A stretch of 64,000 nucleotides of DNA from NCBI RefSeq assembly GCF_003664585.1, contig NZ_RCHI01000001.1, positions 1-64,000 on the forward strand, in the 5' to 3' direction. This stretch comes from Paenirhodobacter hankyongi. GTDB lineage: Bacteria > Pseudomonadota > Alphaproteobacteria > Rhodobacterales > Rhodobacteraceae. The translations under genes and the position numbers were made by a program. Positions 49,499-58,407 of this stretch are shown here, in pieces; within the stretch, counting starts at the first letter, position 1; every line of letters begins with the position of its first letter. The notes beneath the pieces were generated by a model. The model had not been told where the DNA came from and ran no database searches. It saw only the letters and a program-made list of their open reading frames with translations.

Positions 49499-50716
49499 AT
49501 GCCCTCGGAATCGCTCACCTTTCCTGGCCACGACGGCACCCCGCTCGCGGCCCGGCTGGAGCTGCCGGCGGGGCCGGTGCTGGCCACCGCGCTGTTTGCG
49601 CATTGCTTTGCCTGCGGTGGCGACATCGCGGCGGCGCAGCGGATCGCGGCGCGGCTGGCGGCGGCGGGGATCGCGGTGCTGCGATTCGATTTCACCGGGA
49701 TCGGCGGGGCGGGCGAAGATTTCGCGACGCGGAGCTTTGCCGACACCGTCGCCGATCTGACCGCCGCGGCGCGGTTCCTCGAGGGGCGGGGCATGGCGCC
49801 CGGACTGCTGATCGGCCATTCGCTTGGCGGCACCGCGGCGCTTCTGGCGGCTTCCGGAATGCCCTCGGTGACGGCGGTGGCGGTGATCGGCGCCTCGTTC
49901 GCGCCCGCCGCGATGGCGCGGCATTTCGCCGATGCGATGCCCGAGATCGCGGCCGAGGGTGCCGCCGAGGTCACCCTCGGCTCGGCCCGGCTGCGGATCG
50001 GGCGGGACTTCGTCGCGGGGCTTGGCGGCATCGAGGTCGGCACCGCGGCCGCGGCGCTGCACCGCGCGCTTCTGGTGCTGCACGCGCCGCGCGACATGGT
50101 GGTGGGGATCGAGAACGCGACGCGGATCTTCCTTGCCGCCAAGCATCCGAAGAGCTTCGTCACCCTCGATGACGCCGATCACATGATCAGCGACCCGAAG
50201 GAGGCCGATTACGCCGCCGGCGTGATCGCCGCCTGGGCCGCGCATTACCTCGATCTTGCCGAACCGGCGCCCGAGGGTGTGCCCGAGGGCGTGGTGCGGG
50301 TGTCCGAGGCCGACCCCGCGCGGTTCGCGCAGGATATCACTGCCGGCCCGCGCCATCACCTGATCGCCGACGAGCCGGTGGCGCAGGGCGGCACCGATCG
50401 CGGGCTCTCGCCCTACGGGCTGCTCTCGGCGGCGCTTGGTGCCTGCACCTCGATGACGATCCGGATGTATGCGCGGCGCAAGAAATGGCCGCTCGACCAT
50501 GTCCGGGTCGAGGTCAGCCACCGCAAGCTCCATGCCGAGGATGCGGCGGCGGTCGAGGCGGCGGGCGGACGGATCGACGTCTTCTCGCGCGAGATCACGC
50601 TGGCCGGCCCGCTTGATGCCGAACAGCGCGCGCGTCTGGTCGAGATCGCCGATCGCTGCCCGGTGCACCGCACGCTGTCGCACGGTGCCACGGTCGAGAC
50701 CCGGCTTGCGGGCTGA
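49499..50716 (+). CDS. Alpha/beta hydrolase-OsmC fusion protein
   Basis: 405 residues. The first ~260 residues are an alpha/beta hydrolase: oxyanion region LFAHCFACGGD, nucleophile LIGHSLGGTAAL, catalytic histidine in DDADHMISDP. The last ~140 are an OsmC/Ohr peroxiredoxin domain with a reactive cysteine in GACTSMTIRMYARRK and a second in RCPVHRTLSHG. OsmC reduces organic peroxides; the hydrolase may release peroxy-fatty acids from esters for it (inference). The bifunctional form is known in proteobacteria. GGAAGGAGG precedes the ATG at 49499. Its stop abuts the stop of the convergent phosphodiesterase gene. Confidence 0.93.
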   Translation: MPSESLTFPGHDGTPLAARLELPAGPVLATALFAHCFACGGDIAAAQRIAARLAAAGIAVLRFDFTGIGGAGEDFATRSFADTVADLTAAARFLEGRGMAPGLLIGHSLGGTAALLAASGMPSVTAVAVIGASFAPAAMARHFADAMPEIAAEGAAEVTLGSARLRIGRDFVAGLGGIEVGTAAAALHRALLVLHAPRDMVVGIENATRIFLAAKHPKSFVTLDDADHMISDPKEADYAAGVIAAWAAHYLDLAEPAPEGVPEGVVRVSEADPARFAQDITAGPRHHLIADEPVAQGGTDRGLSPYGLLSAALGACTSMTIRMYARRKKWPLDHVRVEVSHRKLHAEDAAAVEAAGGRIDVFSREITLAGPLDAEQRARLVEIADRCPVHRTLSHGATVETRLAG

Positions 50717-51460
50717 TCAGGCGGGCTCGGTGCTGCGCAGGCGCAGCGCGAGGTCAGGCCGGTCGCTGGTCAGATGGCCGACGCCGAGGTCGAGGAAATG
50801 GCGGATGCGCTCCTCGTCGTTCACCGTCCAGGCGCAAAGCCGTTCCTTCGGCCAGAGCGCGGTGATCGCGTCCCATTCCGCGTCGAGATAGTCGTGGCGC
50901 AGCGCCACGATGTCGACAAGTCGGCCCATCGTGGCGAGGAAGGTTTCAAGCCCGCCTTGCCGCGCCACCCAGTCGGCATCGGCCGAGACGAGGCGGGCGA
51001 TCCCGGGGGCGACCTCGGCGCAGTCGCGCAGGATGCCCGCGTCGAAGGAGGTCAGATGGGCGCGGCGGTCAAGCCCATGCGCGATCAGCGCATCGGCGAC
51101 GCGGGCGGCGATGCCGGGGTAGGGCAGGTCGGCCTCGTCGAGCTTGATCTCGACATGCAGGCCAAGCCCGTGCACCGGCGCCAGCACCTCGAGCACCTCG
51201 CCGAGCGTCGGCACCACGGTGTCGCTGTCTTTCAGAAGCGTGCGGCGCCGGGTCTCGGGCGTCAGGGCGCGCACCGGGCCGGTGCCGTCGGTGGTGCGGT
51301 CGAGCAGCGGATCGTGGATCACCACAAGCTCGCCCGCATCGGTCAGATGCACGTCGAACTCGATCGCGTCGCAGCCAAGCTGCAGCGCGTTGCGAAAACC
51401 CGGAAGCGAGTTCTCGGGCCAGAGATTGCGGGCACCGCGGTGGCCGTTGATGGCGGTCAT
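50717..51460 (-). CDS. Glycerophosphodiester phosphodiesterase
   Basis: 247 residues, UgpQ-like and without signal peptide, so cytoplasmic. The catalytic signature NGHRGARNLWPENSLPGF at the N-terminus with EFDVHLTDAGELVVIHDP is complete, and LHVEIKLDE gives the third metal region. It hydrolyses glycerophosphodiesters to glycerol 3-phosphate and an alcohol. It lies 11 nt after the last permease gene of the Opp-like operon, so it is probably part of it, hinting that the transporter carries a phosphodiester or that both respond to the same signal. Confidence 0.92.
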   Translation of the reverse strand: MTAINGHRGARNLWPENSLPGFRNALQLGCDAIEFDVHLTDAGELVVIHDPLLDRTTDGTGPVRALTPETRRRTLLKDSDTVVPTLGEVLEVLAPVHGLGLHVEIKLDEADLPYPGIAARVADALIAHGLDRRAHLTSFDAGILRDCAEVAPGIARLVSADADWVARQGGLETFLATMGRLVDIVALRHDYLDAEWDAITALWPKERLCAWTVNDEERIRHFLDLGVGHLTSDRPDLALRLRSTEPA

Positions 51461-51471
51461 GGGAAGCTCCT

Positions 51472-52326
51472 TCAGCGAATGGTGGGATCGAGCCGGTCGC
51501 GCAGCCAGTCTCCGGCCAGCGAAATCGAAAGAGTTGTCAGGGTGATGACAACGGCGGGGGCAAGCATGATCCAGGGCGCGGTGGTCAGGTAATCGCGGCC
51601 GAGACCGACCATGTTGCCAAGGCTCGTCTCGGGCGGCTGCACCCCGAGGCCGAGAAACGAGAGCCCCGATTCCATCAAGACGATCTCGGGGAAGGTCAGG
51701 GTCATCGACACGATCAGTGTCGAGGCGACATTGGGCAGGATGTGGCGCAGATAGACGCGGGCGGGGGACGCGCCAAGCTGCACCACGGCCGCGGCATAGC
51801 CCTGCGCCCCGGCCGAGATCGCCAGGCCGCGGGCGATGCGGGCGTACCGCTCCCAGCCGTAAAAGCCCATCAGCCCGACCAGGAGCTGCATCGACGAACC
51901 GAAGAAGGCAAGCACCGCCAGCGCCAGGATGAGGAAGGGCAGCGCCGCCTGGAAATCGGCAAGCATGACGACGGCATGCTCGACCCAGCCGCGCGCCTTG
52001 GCGGCGAGAAAGCCGAGCGTCGTGCCGAAGACCGCCGAGAGGATCGTCGCGCCGAAGGCGATCACCAGCGAGACCCGCACCGACTGGATCAGCCGCGAGA
52101 GCACGTCGCGGCCCAGCTCGTCGGTGCCGAGCCAGTGGTGCGGCGTCAGCGGCGGGGCAAGGCGCGCGGCCAGATCCATGCGGGTGATCGGGTAGGGGCG
52201 CAGCAGATCGGCGAGCGCCGCACAGATCAGCATCGCTGCGAGCCAGAACAGGCTGAGCGCGACCGAGACGGGCAGGCCCGCGGGCAGCAGGCGGCGGGTG
52301 CGGGGCAGGATGTCGGCGAGGGCCAT
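51472..52326 (-). CDS. Peptide-type ABC transporter permease (DppC-like)
   Basis: 284 residues, with the N-terminal extension typical of DppC/OppC and HHWLGTDELGRDVLSRLIQS, then about five helices and the EAA-type loop GYAAAVVQLGASPARVYLRH. GAGGAGG precedes the ATG at 52326. Partner of the DppB-like permease 10 nt upstream. Confidence 0.92.
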   Translation of the reverse strand: MALADILPRTRRLLPAGLPVSVALSLFWLAAMLICAALADLLRPYPITRMDLAARLAPPLTPHHWLGTDELGRDVLSRLIQSVRVSLVIAFGATILSAVFGTTLGFLAAKARGWVEHAVVMLADFQAALPFLILALAVLAFFGSSMQLLVGLMGFYGWERYARIARGLAISAGAQGYAAAVVQLGASPARVYLRHILPNVASTLIVSMTLTFPEIVLMESGLSFLGLGVQPPETSLGNMVGLGRDYLTTAPWIMLAPAVVITLTTLSISLAGDWLRDRLDPTIR

Positions 52327-52336
52327 GGCGTCCTCC

Positions 52337-53263
52337 TCAGGTGGCGGGCTGCGCGCGCAGCCGCGGGTCGAGCGCGCCATAGAGCAGATCGACCACAAGG
52401 TTCGAGACGACCATCGCCGCCGCGATCAGCAGCAGGATGCATTGCACGACGGCAAGGTCGCGGTTGCTGACCGAGACGATCAGCAGCCGCCCGATGCCGG
52501 GCCAGCTGAAGATCGTCTCGACCACGACGGCGCCGGCGATCAGCGAGCCGACCATGAAACCCACCAGCGTCACGATCGGCACCGCGGCGTTCGGCAGCGC
52601 ATGGCCGCGCACGACGTTGCGCCATTTCACGCCTTTTGCCGCGGCGGTGCGGATATAGGGCTGGCCCATCACCTCGATCATCGCCGAGCGCGAGAACCGC
52701 GCCAGAACGCCGATGCCACCGATCGAGATGGTGAGTGTGGGCAGGATGCCATGCACCCAGGTCCCCGAGCCGCCCGAGGGCAGAACGCCCAGCGTCACCG
52801 CAAAGATCAGCACCAGCACCAGCCCCAGCACGAAGGAGGGGATGGTGAAGCCCGCGACGGCAAGCAGGATCACCCCGCGGTCGATCAGGCTGTCGCGGTG
52901 CAGCGCCGCATAGACGCCGGCCGGGATGCCGAGGCCGAGCTTCAGGATCAGCGCCGGGATCGTCAGCTGCAGCGTCGCCGGCACGCGTTCGAGCACCAGC
53001 GCCAGCGCCGGCGAATGGTCGCGCATCGAGACGCCGAAATCGCCGCGGAAGATCGCGCCGAGATAGGCGAGGTATTGCTGCCACAGCGGCGCATCGAGCC
53101 CCCAGGAGCGGCGGAAGGCCTCGACCGCCTCCTGGGGCACGTCGGGGCCCAGCATCACCTGCGCCGGGTCTCCGGACAGGCGCAGCACGACGAAGGCGAA
53201 GGTCATCACGGCGATCACCGTGGCAAGCGCGCGGGCAAGCCGCAGGGCGACGAAGCGCAGCAT
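52337..53263 (-). CDS. Peptide-type ABC transporter permease (DppB-like)
   Basis: 308 residues, six predicted helices. Family marks: FVVLRLSGDPAQVMLGPD, FRGDFGVSMRDHSPA, ARFSRSAMIEVMGQPYIRTA and VVETIFSWPGIGRLL. AAAGGACCGCCG precedes the ATG. It forms the channel with the DppC-like protein. Confidence 0.93.
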   Translation of the reverse strand: MLRFVALRLARALATVIAVMTFAFVVLRLSGDPAQVMLGPDVPQEAVEAFRRSWGLDAPLWQQYLAYLGAIFRGDFGVSMRDHSPALALVLERVPATLQLTIPALILKLGLGIPAGVYAALHRDSLIDRGVILLAVAGFTIPSFVLGLVLVLIFAVTLGVLPSGGSGTWVHGILPTLTISIGGIGVLARFSRSAMIEVMGQPYIRTAAAKGVKWRNVVRGHALPNAAVPIVTLVGFMVGSLIAGAVVVETIFSWPGIGRLLIVSVSNRDLAVVQCILLLIAAAMVVSNLVVDLLYGALDPRLRAQPAT

Positions 53264-53274
53264 CGGCGGTCCTT

Positions 53275-54264
53275 TCAGGCGGCGACGGGGCTTTGCGCCC
53301 CGGCGGTGACATGGCAGGCGACGGCGCGGCCGGGCTCGGGCACGCGCAGCGCCGGCACGCGGGTGCGGCACAGGCCCTGCGCCAGCGGGCAGCGCGGGTG
53401 GAAGGCGCAGCCCGCGGGCCGCGCGGCGGGGTTCGGCGGTTCGCCCTGCAGCAGGATGCGGGCATCGAGCGGCCGCCCCGGCACCGGGATCGAGGAGACG
53501 AGCGCCTGGGTATAGGGGTGGCGCGGCTCGGCGAAGATCTGCTCGGCCGGGCCCTCCTCGACGATCCGCCCGAGATACATCACCGCGACCCGGTCGGCGA
53601 GATTGCGCACCACCTTCAGGTCGTGGCTGATGAACACCATGCCCAGCCCCTTCTGCCCCTGCAGGTCGCGCAGCAGGTTCACCACCTGCGCCTGGATCGA
53701 GACATCGAGCGCCGAGACCGGCTCGTCGCAGACCAGAAGCGCCGGATTGGTGGCCAGCGCGCGCGCGATCACCACGCGCTGGCGCTGCCCGCCCGAGAGC
53801 TCGTGCGGATAGCGCCCGCCCTGATCGGCGCGCAGCCCGACCGCGGTCATCAGCGAGGCGGTGCGGGCCGGGCGCTCCTCGGGCGTGCCGATGCGGTGGA
53901 TGTCGAGCGGCTCGCGGATCTGCGCGGCGACCGTCAGCCGCCGGTCAAGCGCCGAGAGCGGGTCCTGCCAGACCATCTGCATGCGCGCGCGCAGCCGGCG
54001 CCAGATCGGGGTGCCGAAGCGCGGCAGCGCCATCCCCTCGAACAGCACCGTGCCGCCCTGCGCCGGGTCAAGGCCCAGCAGCATCCGCCCGAGCGTCGAC
54101 TTGCCCGATCCCGACTCGCCGACGATGCCCAGCGTCTCGCCCGCACGCAGCTTCAGGCTGACCTCGTCGACGGCGCGGACCTCGGTCACGGCGCCGGTCA
54201 GGCCGCGGCGGGAACGGTAGATGCGCACCAGATCGCGCGCCTCGAGAAGCGGGGGCCGGCTCAT
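53275..54264 (-). CDS. Peptide-type ABC transporter ATPase (DppF-like)
   Basis: 329 residues. Walker [14 protein letters not shown], signature LSGGQRQRVVIARA, Walker B LLVCDEPVSALDVS, and the C-terminal four-cysteine oligopeptide-transporter domain (GCAFHPRCPLAQGLC). DppF/OppF ATPases in several bacteria carry an Fe-S cluster at those cysteines. Start overlaps the DppD-like stop by 4 nt. Confidence 0.93.
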   Translation of the reverse strand: MSRPPLLEARDLVRIYRSRRGLTGAVTEVRAVDEVSLKLRAGETLGIVGESGSGKSTLGRMLLGLDPAQGGTVLFEGMALPRFGTPIWRRLRARMQMVWQDPLSALDRRLTVAAQIREPLDIHRIGTPEERPARTASLMTAVGLRADQGGRYPHELSGGQRQRVVIARALATNPALLVCDEPVSALDVSIQAQVVNLLRDLQGQKGLGMVFISHDLKVVRNLADRVAVMYLGRIVEEGPAEQIFAEPRHPYTQALVSSIPVPGRPLDARILLQGEPPNPAARPAGCAFHPRCPLAQGLCRTRVPALRVPEPGRAVACHVTAGAQSPVAA

Positions 54265-55253
54265 GTCATCGCCCTTTCCGTGCTGAAACTGTCGTGCCGC
54301 GCCTCGGGCACAGGATAGGCGCAGGCGAGGGTGCGGCCGTCGGGCTGCGCGAGCAGATCGGGGCGGGTGCGGCTGCAGGCGTCATGCGCGCGGGTGCAGC
54401 GCGGGGCAAAGGCGCAGCCCGGCGGCAGGGCGCGCGGATCGGGCACGGTGCCCGGGATCGGCACCAGCCGCCGCCGCGGCCCGCTCATCTGCGGGATCGC
54501 GTCGAAGAGCCCGCGGGTATAGGGGTGGCGCGGATGCGCGAACAGGCGCTCGACCGGGCCCGCCTCGACGATCCGGCCGGCATACATCACGCAGACCCGC
54601 TCGCAGACCTGCGCGACGGCGCCCAGATCGTGGCTGATGAAGACGGTGGCCATACCGGTCTCGCGCCGCAGCCGGGCCAGAAGTTCGAGGATCTGCGCCT
54701 GGATCGTGGCGTCAAGCGCGGTGGTCGGCTCGTCGGCGATCAGCAGGTCGGGCCGGCCGGCCAGCGCCATCGCGATCATCAGCCGCTGGCACTGACCGCC
54801 GGAAAACTCGTGGGTGTAGAGGTCGAAGCGGCGCGGCGCGTCGGGGATGCCGACCATCTCCATCAGCCGGATCGCCTCGGCCTTCGCCGCCGCGCCGCGC
54901 AGGTCGCGATGGAGCCGCAGCGCCTCGCAGATCTGCTTGCCCACCCGGATCACCGGGTTCAGCGCGCTCGACGGGTCCTGGAAGATCATCGCGATGCGCT
55001 TGCCGCGCACGGTTTCAAGTGTCTCGCGCGGCGCGCCCACGAGCTCGCCCGCGCCCAGCCGGACCGAGCCGGTGACCCGTGCCTTCGCCGGCAGGAGCCC
55101 AAGCGCCGCGAGCCAGGTCACCGACTTGCCGCAGCCCGACTCGCCCACCAGCCCAAGCGCCTCGCCCGGCGCCACGTCGAGGTCGATGCCATGCAGCACC
55201 GGGACTCCGTCGAAGGCGACGCGCAGGTCGCGGATTTCCACCAGTCTGTCCAT
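54261..55253 (-). CDS. Peptide-type ABC transporter ATPase (DppD-like)
   Basis: 330 residues. Walker [11 protein letters not shown], signature [14 protein letters not shown], Walker [14 protein letters not shown], and the C-terminal cysteine motif [24 protein letters not shown] precedes the ATG at 55253. Gene order here is binding protein, D, F, B, C rather than the usual A, B, C, D, F. Confidence 0.93.
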   Translation of the reverse strand: MDRLVEIRDLRVAFDGVPVLHGIDLDVAPGEALGLVGESGCGKSVTWLAALGLLPAKARVTGSVRLGAGELVGAPRETLETVRGKRIAMIFQDPSSALNPVIRVGKQICEALRLHRDLRGAAAKAEAIRLMEMVGIPDAPRRFDLYTHEFSGGQCQRLMIAMALAGRPDLLIADEPTTALDATIQAQILELLARLRRETGMATVFISHDLGAVAQVCERVCVMYAGRIVEAGPVERLFAHPRHPYTRGLFDAIPQMSGPRRRLVPIPGTVPDPRALPPGCAFAPRCTRAHDACSRTRPDLLAQPDGRTLACAYPVPEARHDSFSTERAMT

Positions 55254-55300
55254 GAGATCCTTCCGAAAGGCGCGCGTCCGGCCGGGGCCGGAATGCAAAG

Positions 55301-55327
55301 CCCCGGCGGGCACGCGGCCCGCCGGGG
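55301..55327 (-). promoter_or_regulatory. GC-rich hairpin between binding-protein and DppD-like genes
   Basis: CCCCGGCGGG (55301-55310) and CCCGCCGGGG (55318-55327), a perfect 10-bp stem, 19 bp past the binding-protein stop and with no T-run. Most likely an mRNA 3'-stabilising or partial-termination element setting high binding-protein levels. Confidence 0.55.
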
Positions 55328-55345
55328 GATGGCCGGGGCAGGGGG

Positions 55346-56983
55346 TCAGCCCGCGGCCCAGTTCGAGGCGCGGAAGTCCATCGCGAAGGCCGGCGCCGCC
55401 TTCCAGTGCAGGTCCGAGCGCATGCCGGTGAAGACCGCGTTCTGGTGCAGGACCTGATAGGCCGGGTCCTCGCGCTCGGCGATCTCGAGCATCCGCGCGA
55501 TCGCCTTCTTGCGGGTGGCGTGATCGGTCGAGGTCTCCATCACCACCGAGAGCTGGTTCATCTCGGCGTTGGTCCAGTCCTTCTTCTGCTGGGCCTCGCC
55601 GTTCGGGCCGAACTGCACCACGAGCGGGGTGATCGGGTCGTTGATGAGGTTCGAGGCCGACCAGTCGCGCACGCCCTTGACGCCGGCGGGGTCATGGACC
55701 TGCGCCCAGTTCTCCTTCATCTCGATCTCGACGTTCATGCCGACCTGACGCCACATCTCGACCATGATCTGCGCGGTCGGCGTCTGGTTGGTGTAGTAGT
55801 TGTTCATCAGCCGATAGGGCACCGCATCGCCCTTGTAATTGGCCTGCTTCAGCAGGTCGCGGGCGAGCTCGGGGTTGTATTCCGGCGCGGCCCAGCCCTC
55901 GACGAACATGTCCGAGCGGCGGAAGCTGTCGAACTGCAGCCCCGCGGGCACCACCGTCTGCCCGGCCCAGAGCGCCTCGACGATCGCCTGACGGTCGATC
56001 GCATGGGTCATGGCGCGGCGCACGCGCGGATCGGCGAGCACCTCGTTTTGCGTGTTGAAGACCGAGATCCGGTGGTTCCAGATGGTCGAGCTTTGAACCT
56101 CAAAGCCTGGGGTGCCGGTGACCGCGGCGATCTGGTCGGGCGGCAGGTCGCAGGCGAAGTCGTATTCGCCCGACAGCAGGCCGTTCACCCGGCTCGACAC
56201 TTCCGGCACCTCGACGAAGGTGATCTTCTCGAGCGGCGGCTGACCGCCCCAGTAGTCGTCGAAGGCGACGAGGGTCAGCGACACGTCGGGCTTGAACTCG
56301 GCCACCATGTAGGGGCCGGTGGTGACGGGCTTCGCCGCCCACTCGGCATAGCTTGCCGCCTCGTCCCAGGCGCGGCGGTTGGCGATCTGGCTGCCGAAGG
56401 CATAGAGCCGGCCCTCGAGCGCGACGTCGGACGTCGCGTTGTGGAAGCGCACGGTATGCTTGTCGACGATCTCGACGCCCTGCAGCGCCGGCCACAGGCG
56501 GCGGCCGATGCCCGGCACGGTGGCGGGCAGGTCCTTCGCCGTCGCGGGTTTGGAGTTGTCGGCGAAGATCGTGGTGCCGCCGACCGGCTGGGTGTTGCCG
56601 AAGACACGCTCGGGCGAGAACGAGAAGGCCACGTCCTCGGCGGTCATCTCGTCGCCGTTGTGGAACTTGACGCCCTCGCGCAGCTTCAGCTCGATCGTCT
56701 TGTCGTCGATGCGCGACCACGAGGTCGCCAGCCCCGGCACCGGGCCCTGATCGCCCATCCAGTTGCGCAGGATCAGCCCTTCCCAGAGGTTCGGGAAGAG
56801 CACCCGCTCGCCGACGTTCGACTGTTCGTTCCAGATGTCGAGCGTGTTGTTGTTGGTGATCTTCTGCACCGCCACCGTGATCGAGCGGCGGGCGCCCTGC
56901 GCGCGCAGATAGCCGGGCAGCAGCAGGCTGCCGGTGGTGGCCCCCATCAGTCCGAGGGCGTGGCGGCGGTTCAAGCGGATCAT
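55346..56983 (-). CDS. Peptide-type ABC transporter substrate-binding protein (family 5)
   Basis: 545 residues. The N-terminus RLNRRHALGLMGATTGSLLL has a twin-arginine-like motif and h-region, so Tat export is likely. SBP_bac_5 marks: LWEGLILRNWMGDQGP, LREGVKFHNGDEMTAEDVAF, RRAMTHAIDRQAIVEALWAG. AGGAGACACCG precedes the ATG at 56983. First gene of the operon that ends in glycerophosphodiester phosphodiesterase. A weak Pho-box-like site lies about 97 bp upstream. The ligand is unknown. Confidence 0.92.
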   Translation of the reverse strand: MIRLNRRHALGLMGATTGSLLLPGYLRAQGARRSITVAVQKITNNNTLDIWNEQSNVGERVLFPNLWEGLILRNWMGDQGPVPGLATSWSRIDDKTIELKLREGVKFHNGDEMTAEDVAFSFSPERVFGNTQPVGGTTIFADNSKPATAKDLPATVPGIGRRLWPALQGVEIVDKHTVRFHNATSDVALEGRLYAFGSQIANRRAWDEAASYAEWAAKPVTTGPYMVAEFKPDVSLTLVAFDDYWGGQPPLEKITFVEVPEVSSRVNGLLSGEYDFACDLPPDQIAAVTGTPGFEVQSSTIWNHRISVFNTQNEVLADPRVRRAMTHAIDRQAIVEALWAGQTVVPAGLQFDSFRRSDMFVEGWAAPEYNPELARDLLKQANYKGDAVPYRLMNNYYTNQTPTAQIMVEMWRQVGMNVEIEMKENWAQVHDPAGVKGVRDWSASNLINDPITPLVVQFGPNGEAQQKKDWTNAEMNQLSVVMETSTDHATRKKAIARMLEIAEREDPAYQVLHQNAVFTGMRSDLHWKAAPAFAMDFRASNWAAG

Positions 56984-57079
56984 CGGTGTCTCCTGAAATG
57001 GCACAAGACGGGGCCGGGCCCCGGGAGCAGGGACCGCCGCGGTGGAGCGGCGGGACTGCCGGTCATTGAACAGGTTCAG

Positions 57080-57097
57080 GTGACGTTCCGGCGACCG
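57080..57097 (-). promoter_or_regulatory. Weak Pho-box-like site upstream of the Opp-like operon
   Basis: Minus strand CGGTCGC, CGGA, ACGTCAC: 5 of 7 matches each to CTGTCA(T/C) with a 4-bp spacer. Further from the start (97 bp) and weaker than the other Pho sites; mentioned because the operon includes a glycerophosphodiesterase gene. Confidence 0.25.
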
Positions 57098-57131
57098 CCG
57101 TGCGAAACTTGCGTAACAGGCCCGCTCGGGC

Positions 57132-58028
57132 TCAGCCGCGGGGCAGCCAGGGCGGGTGCTCGCCGATGGTGGCGACGAGATGGTCGACGAAAAGGCGCAG
57201 CTTGCGCGGCATCGGCCGGATCGGCGGCCAGACCGCGCTGATCGGCAAGGGCGGCGGGGCAAGGCCCGGCAGCACCGTGACGAGTCGCCCGTCGGCCAGT
57301 GCGTCATGCACGATGAACGAGGGCAGAAATGCCAGGCCCAGCCCCGCAATCGCCATGTCGCGCATCGCCTCGCCGTTGTTCGCGGCGACGCGGGCCGGGC
57401 GGGGGGGCGGCACGCCGGGGCCGAGTTCCCAGGCCTCGCCCGGGCGGGTGTTCAGATAGCCGATCGCCTCATGCGCGGACAGATCCGCGGCGGTGGCGGG
57501 GGTGCCCATGCGGGCCAGGTAGTCGGGGCTCGCGACAATCGCGCGCGGGTCCTCGCACAGCCGGCGCGCCATCAGCGTGCTGTCGCGCAGCCGGCCGATG
57601 CGCAGCGCCACGTCAAAGCCCGCCCGCGCCAGGTCGATGTGCTGGTCGTCATAGTTCAGCACGATCTCGAGCCCCGGATGGGCGCGGGCGAAGCCCGCCA
57701 CCACCGGGCCGAGATGGCGGATGCCGAAGCTCATCGGCGCAGCGATGGCAAGCCGGCCGCGCAGCGCGCCGCTGGCGGCACTTTCGGTGGCGGCAACCAG
57801 GGTGGCCAGCGCCGGGCGCAGCCGCTCGGCCAGCTCCTGTGCGGCGTCGGTCGCGGTGATCCGCCCGGCACTGCGCAGGAACAGCGCGGTGCCGAGCGCC
57901 GCCTCGAACTCGGCGATGCGCTTGCTGACCACCGATTTCGACAGCCGCAGCCGCGCGCCCGCGGCCGAGACGCTGCCGGTCTCCATCACCGCGAGGAAGG
58001 TCTCGATATCCGCGAGCGTCCAGGTCAT
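57132..58028 (-). CDS. LysR-type transcriptional regulator
   Basis: 298 residues. Helix-turn-helix FLAVMETGSVSAAGARLRLS then KSVVSKRIAEFEAALGTALF; effector domain with IAAPMSFGIRHLGPVVAGF, of the PhhR/DmlR-like branch. ATG at 58028. It is the third gene of a minus-strand group with the dioxygenase-hydrolase fusion and the acetyltransferase, and likely controls that group and perhaps the divergent pirin (inference). Confidence 0.9.
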   Translation of the reverse strand: MTWTLADIETFLAVMETGSVSAAGARLRLSKSVVSKRIAEFEAALGTALFLRSAGRITATDAAQELAERLRPALATLVAATESAASGALRGRLAIAAPMSFGIRHLGPVVAGFARAHPGLEIVLNYDDQHIDLARAGFDVALRIGRLRDSTLMARRLCEDPRAIVASPDYLARMGTPATAADLSAHEAIGYLNTRPGEAWELGPGVPPPRPARVAANNGEAMRDMAIAGLGLAFLPSFIVHDALADGRLVTVLPGLAPPPLPISAVWPPIRPMPRKLRLFVDHLVATIGEHPPWLPRG

Positions 58029-58077
58029 GCGGGCAGGATATCCGCCGCCCGTGCCGTTCGCAAATCCGGAACGCACC

Positions 58078-58407
58078 TCAGCGGGGCAGGTCCGGTTTCT
58101 CGCCCGGGGCGGTGGTGAAGACATCGGCCCAGTCCGGGTGGCGGGTATAGAGCAGCTGCACATAGGGGCAGAGCGGGATGATCTTCACCCCCTCGGCGCG
58201 GGCATCGGCGACCAGCCGCTCGACCAGCGCCGCGGCGGCGCCGGTGCCACGCAGGGCCTCGGGCGCGCCGGTGTGATCGGCACTGAGGAGCGCCGGGCCG
58301 CGCCGGGTGAAGGTCAGTTCCGCCTCGGCCTCGATACCGGCGACGCGGGCGACATAGCGCCCGTGCCGGTCGTCGCGCCATTCGCGGGTCAGGGTGATCT
58401 CAGTCAT
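58078..58407 (-). CDS. Small GNAT-fold N-acetyltransferase (NATD1/YjdJ-like)
   Basis: 109 residues, the minimal GNAT form: ALLSADHTGAPEALRGTGAA then ALVERLVADARAEGVKIIPL with CPYVQLLYTRHPDW. The acetyl-CoA loop (RGTGAAAAL) is recognisable; the substrate is unknown. Its ATG overlaps the end of the upstream fusion gene by 8 nt. Confidence 0.88.
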   Translation of the reverse strand: MTEITLTREWRDDRHGRYVARVAGIEAEAELTFTRRGPALLSADHTGAPEALRGTGAAAALVERLVADARAEGVKIIPLCPYVQLLYTRHPDWADVFTTAPGEKPDLPR

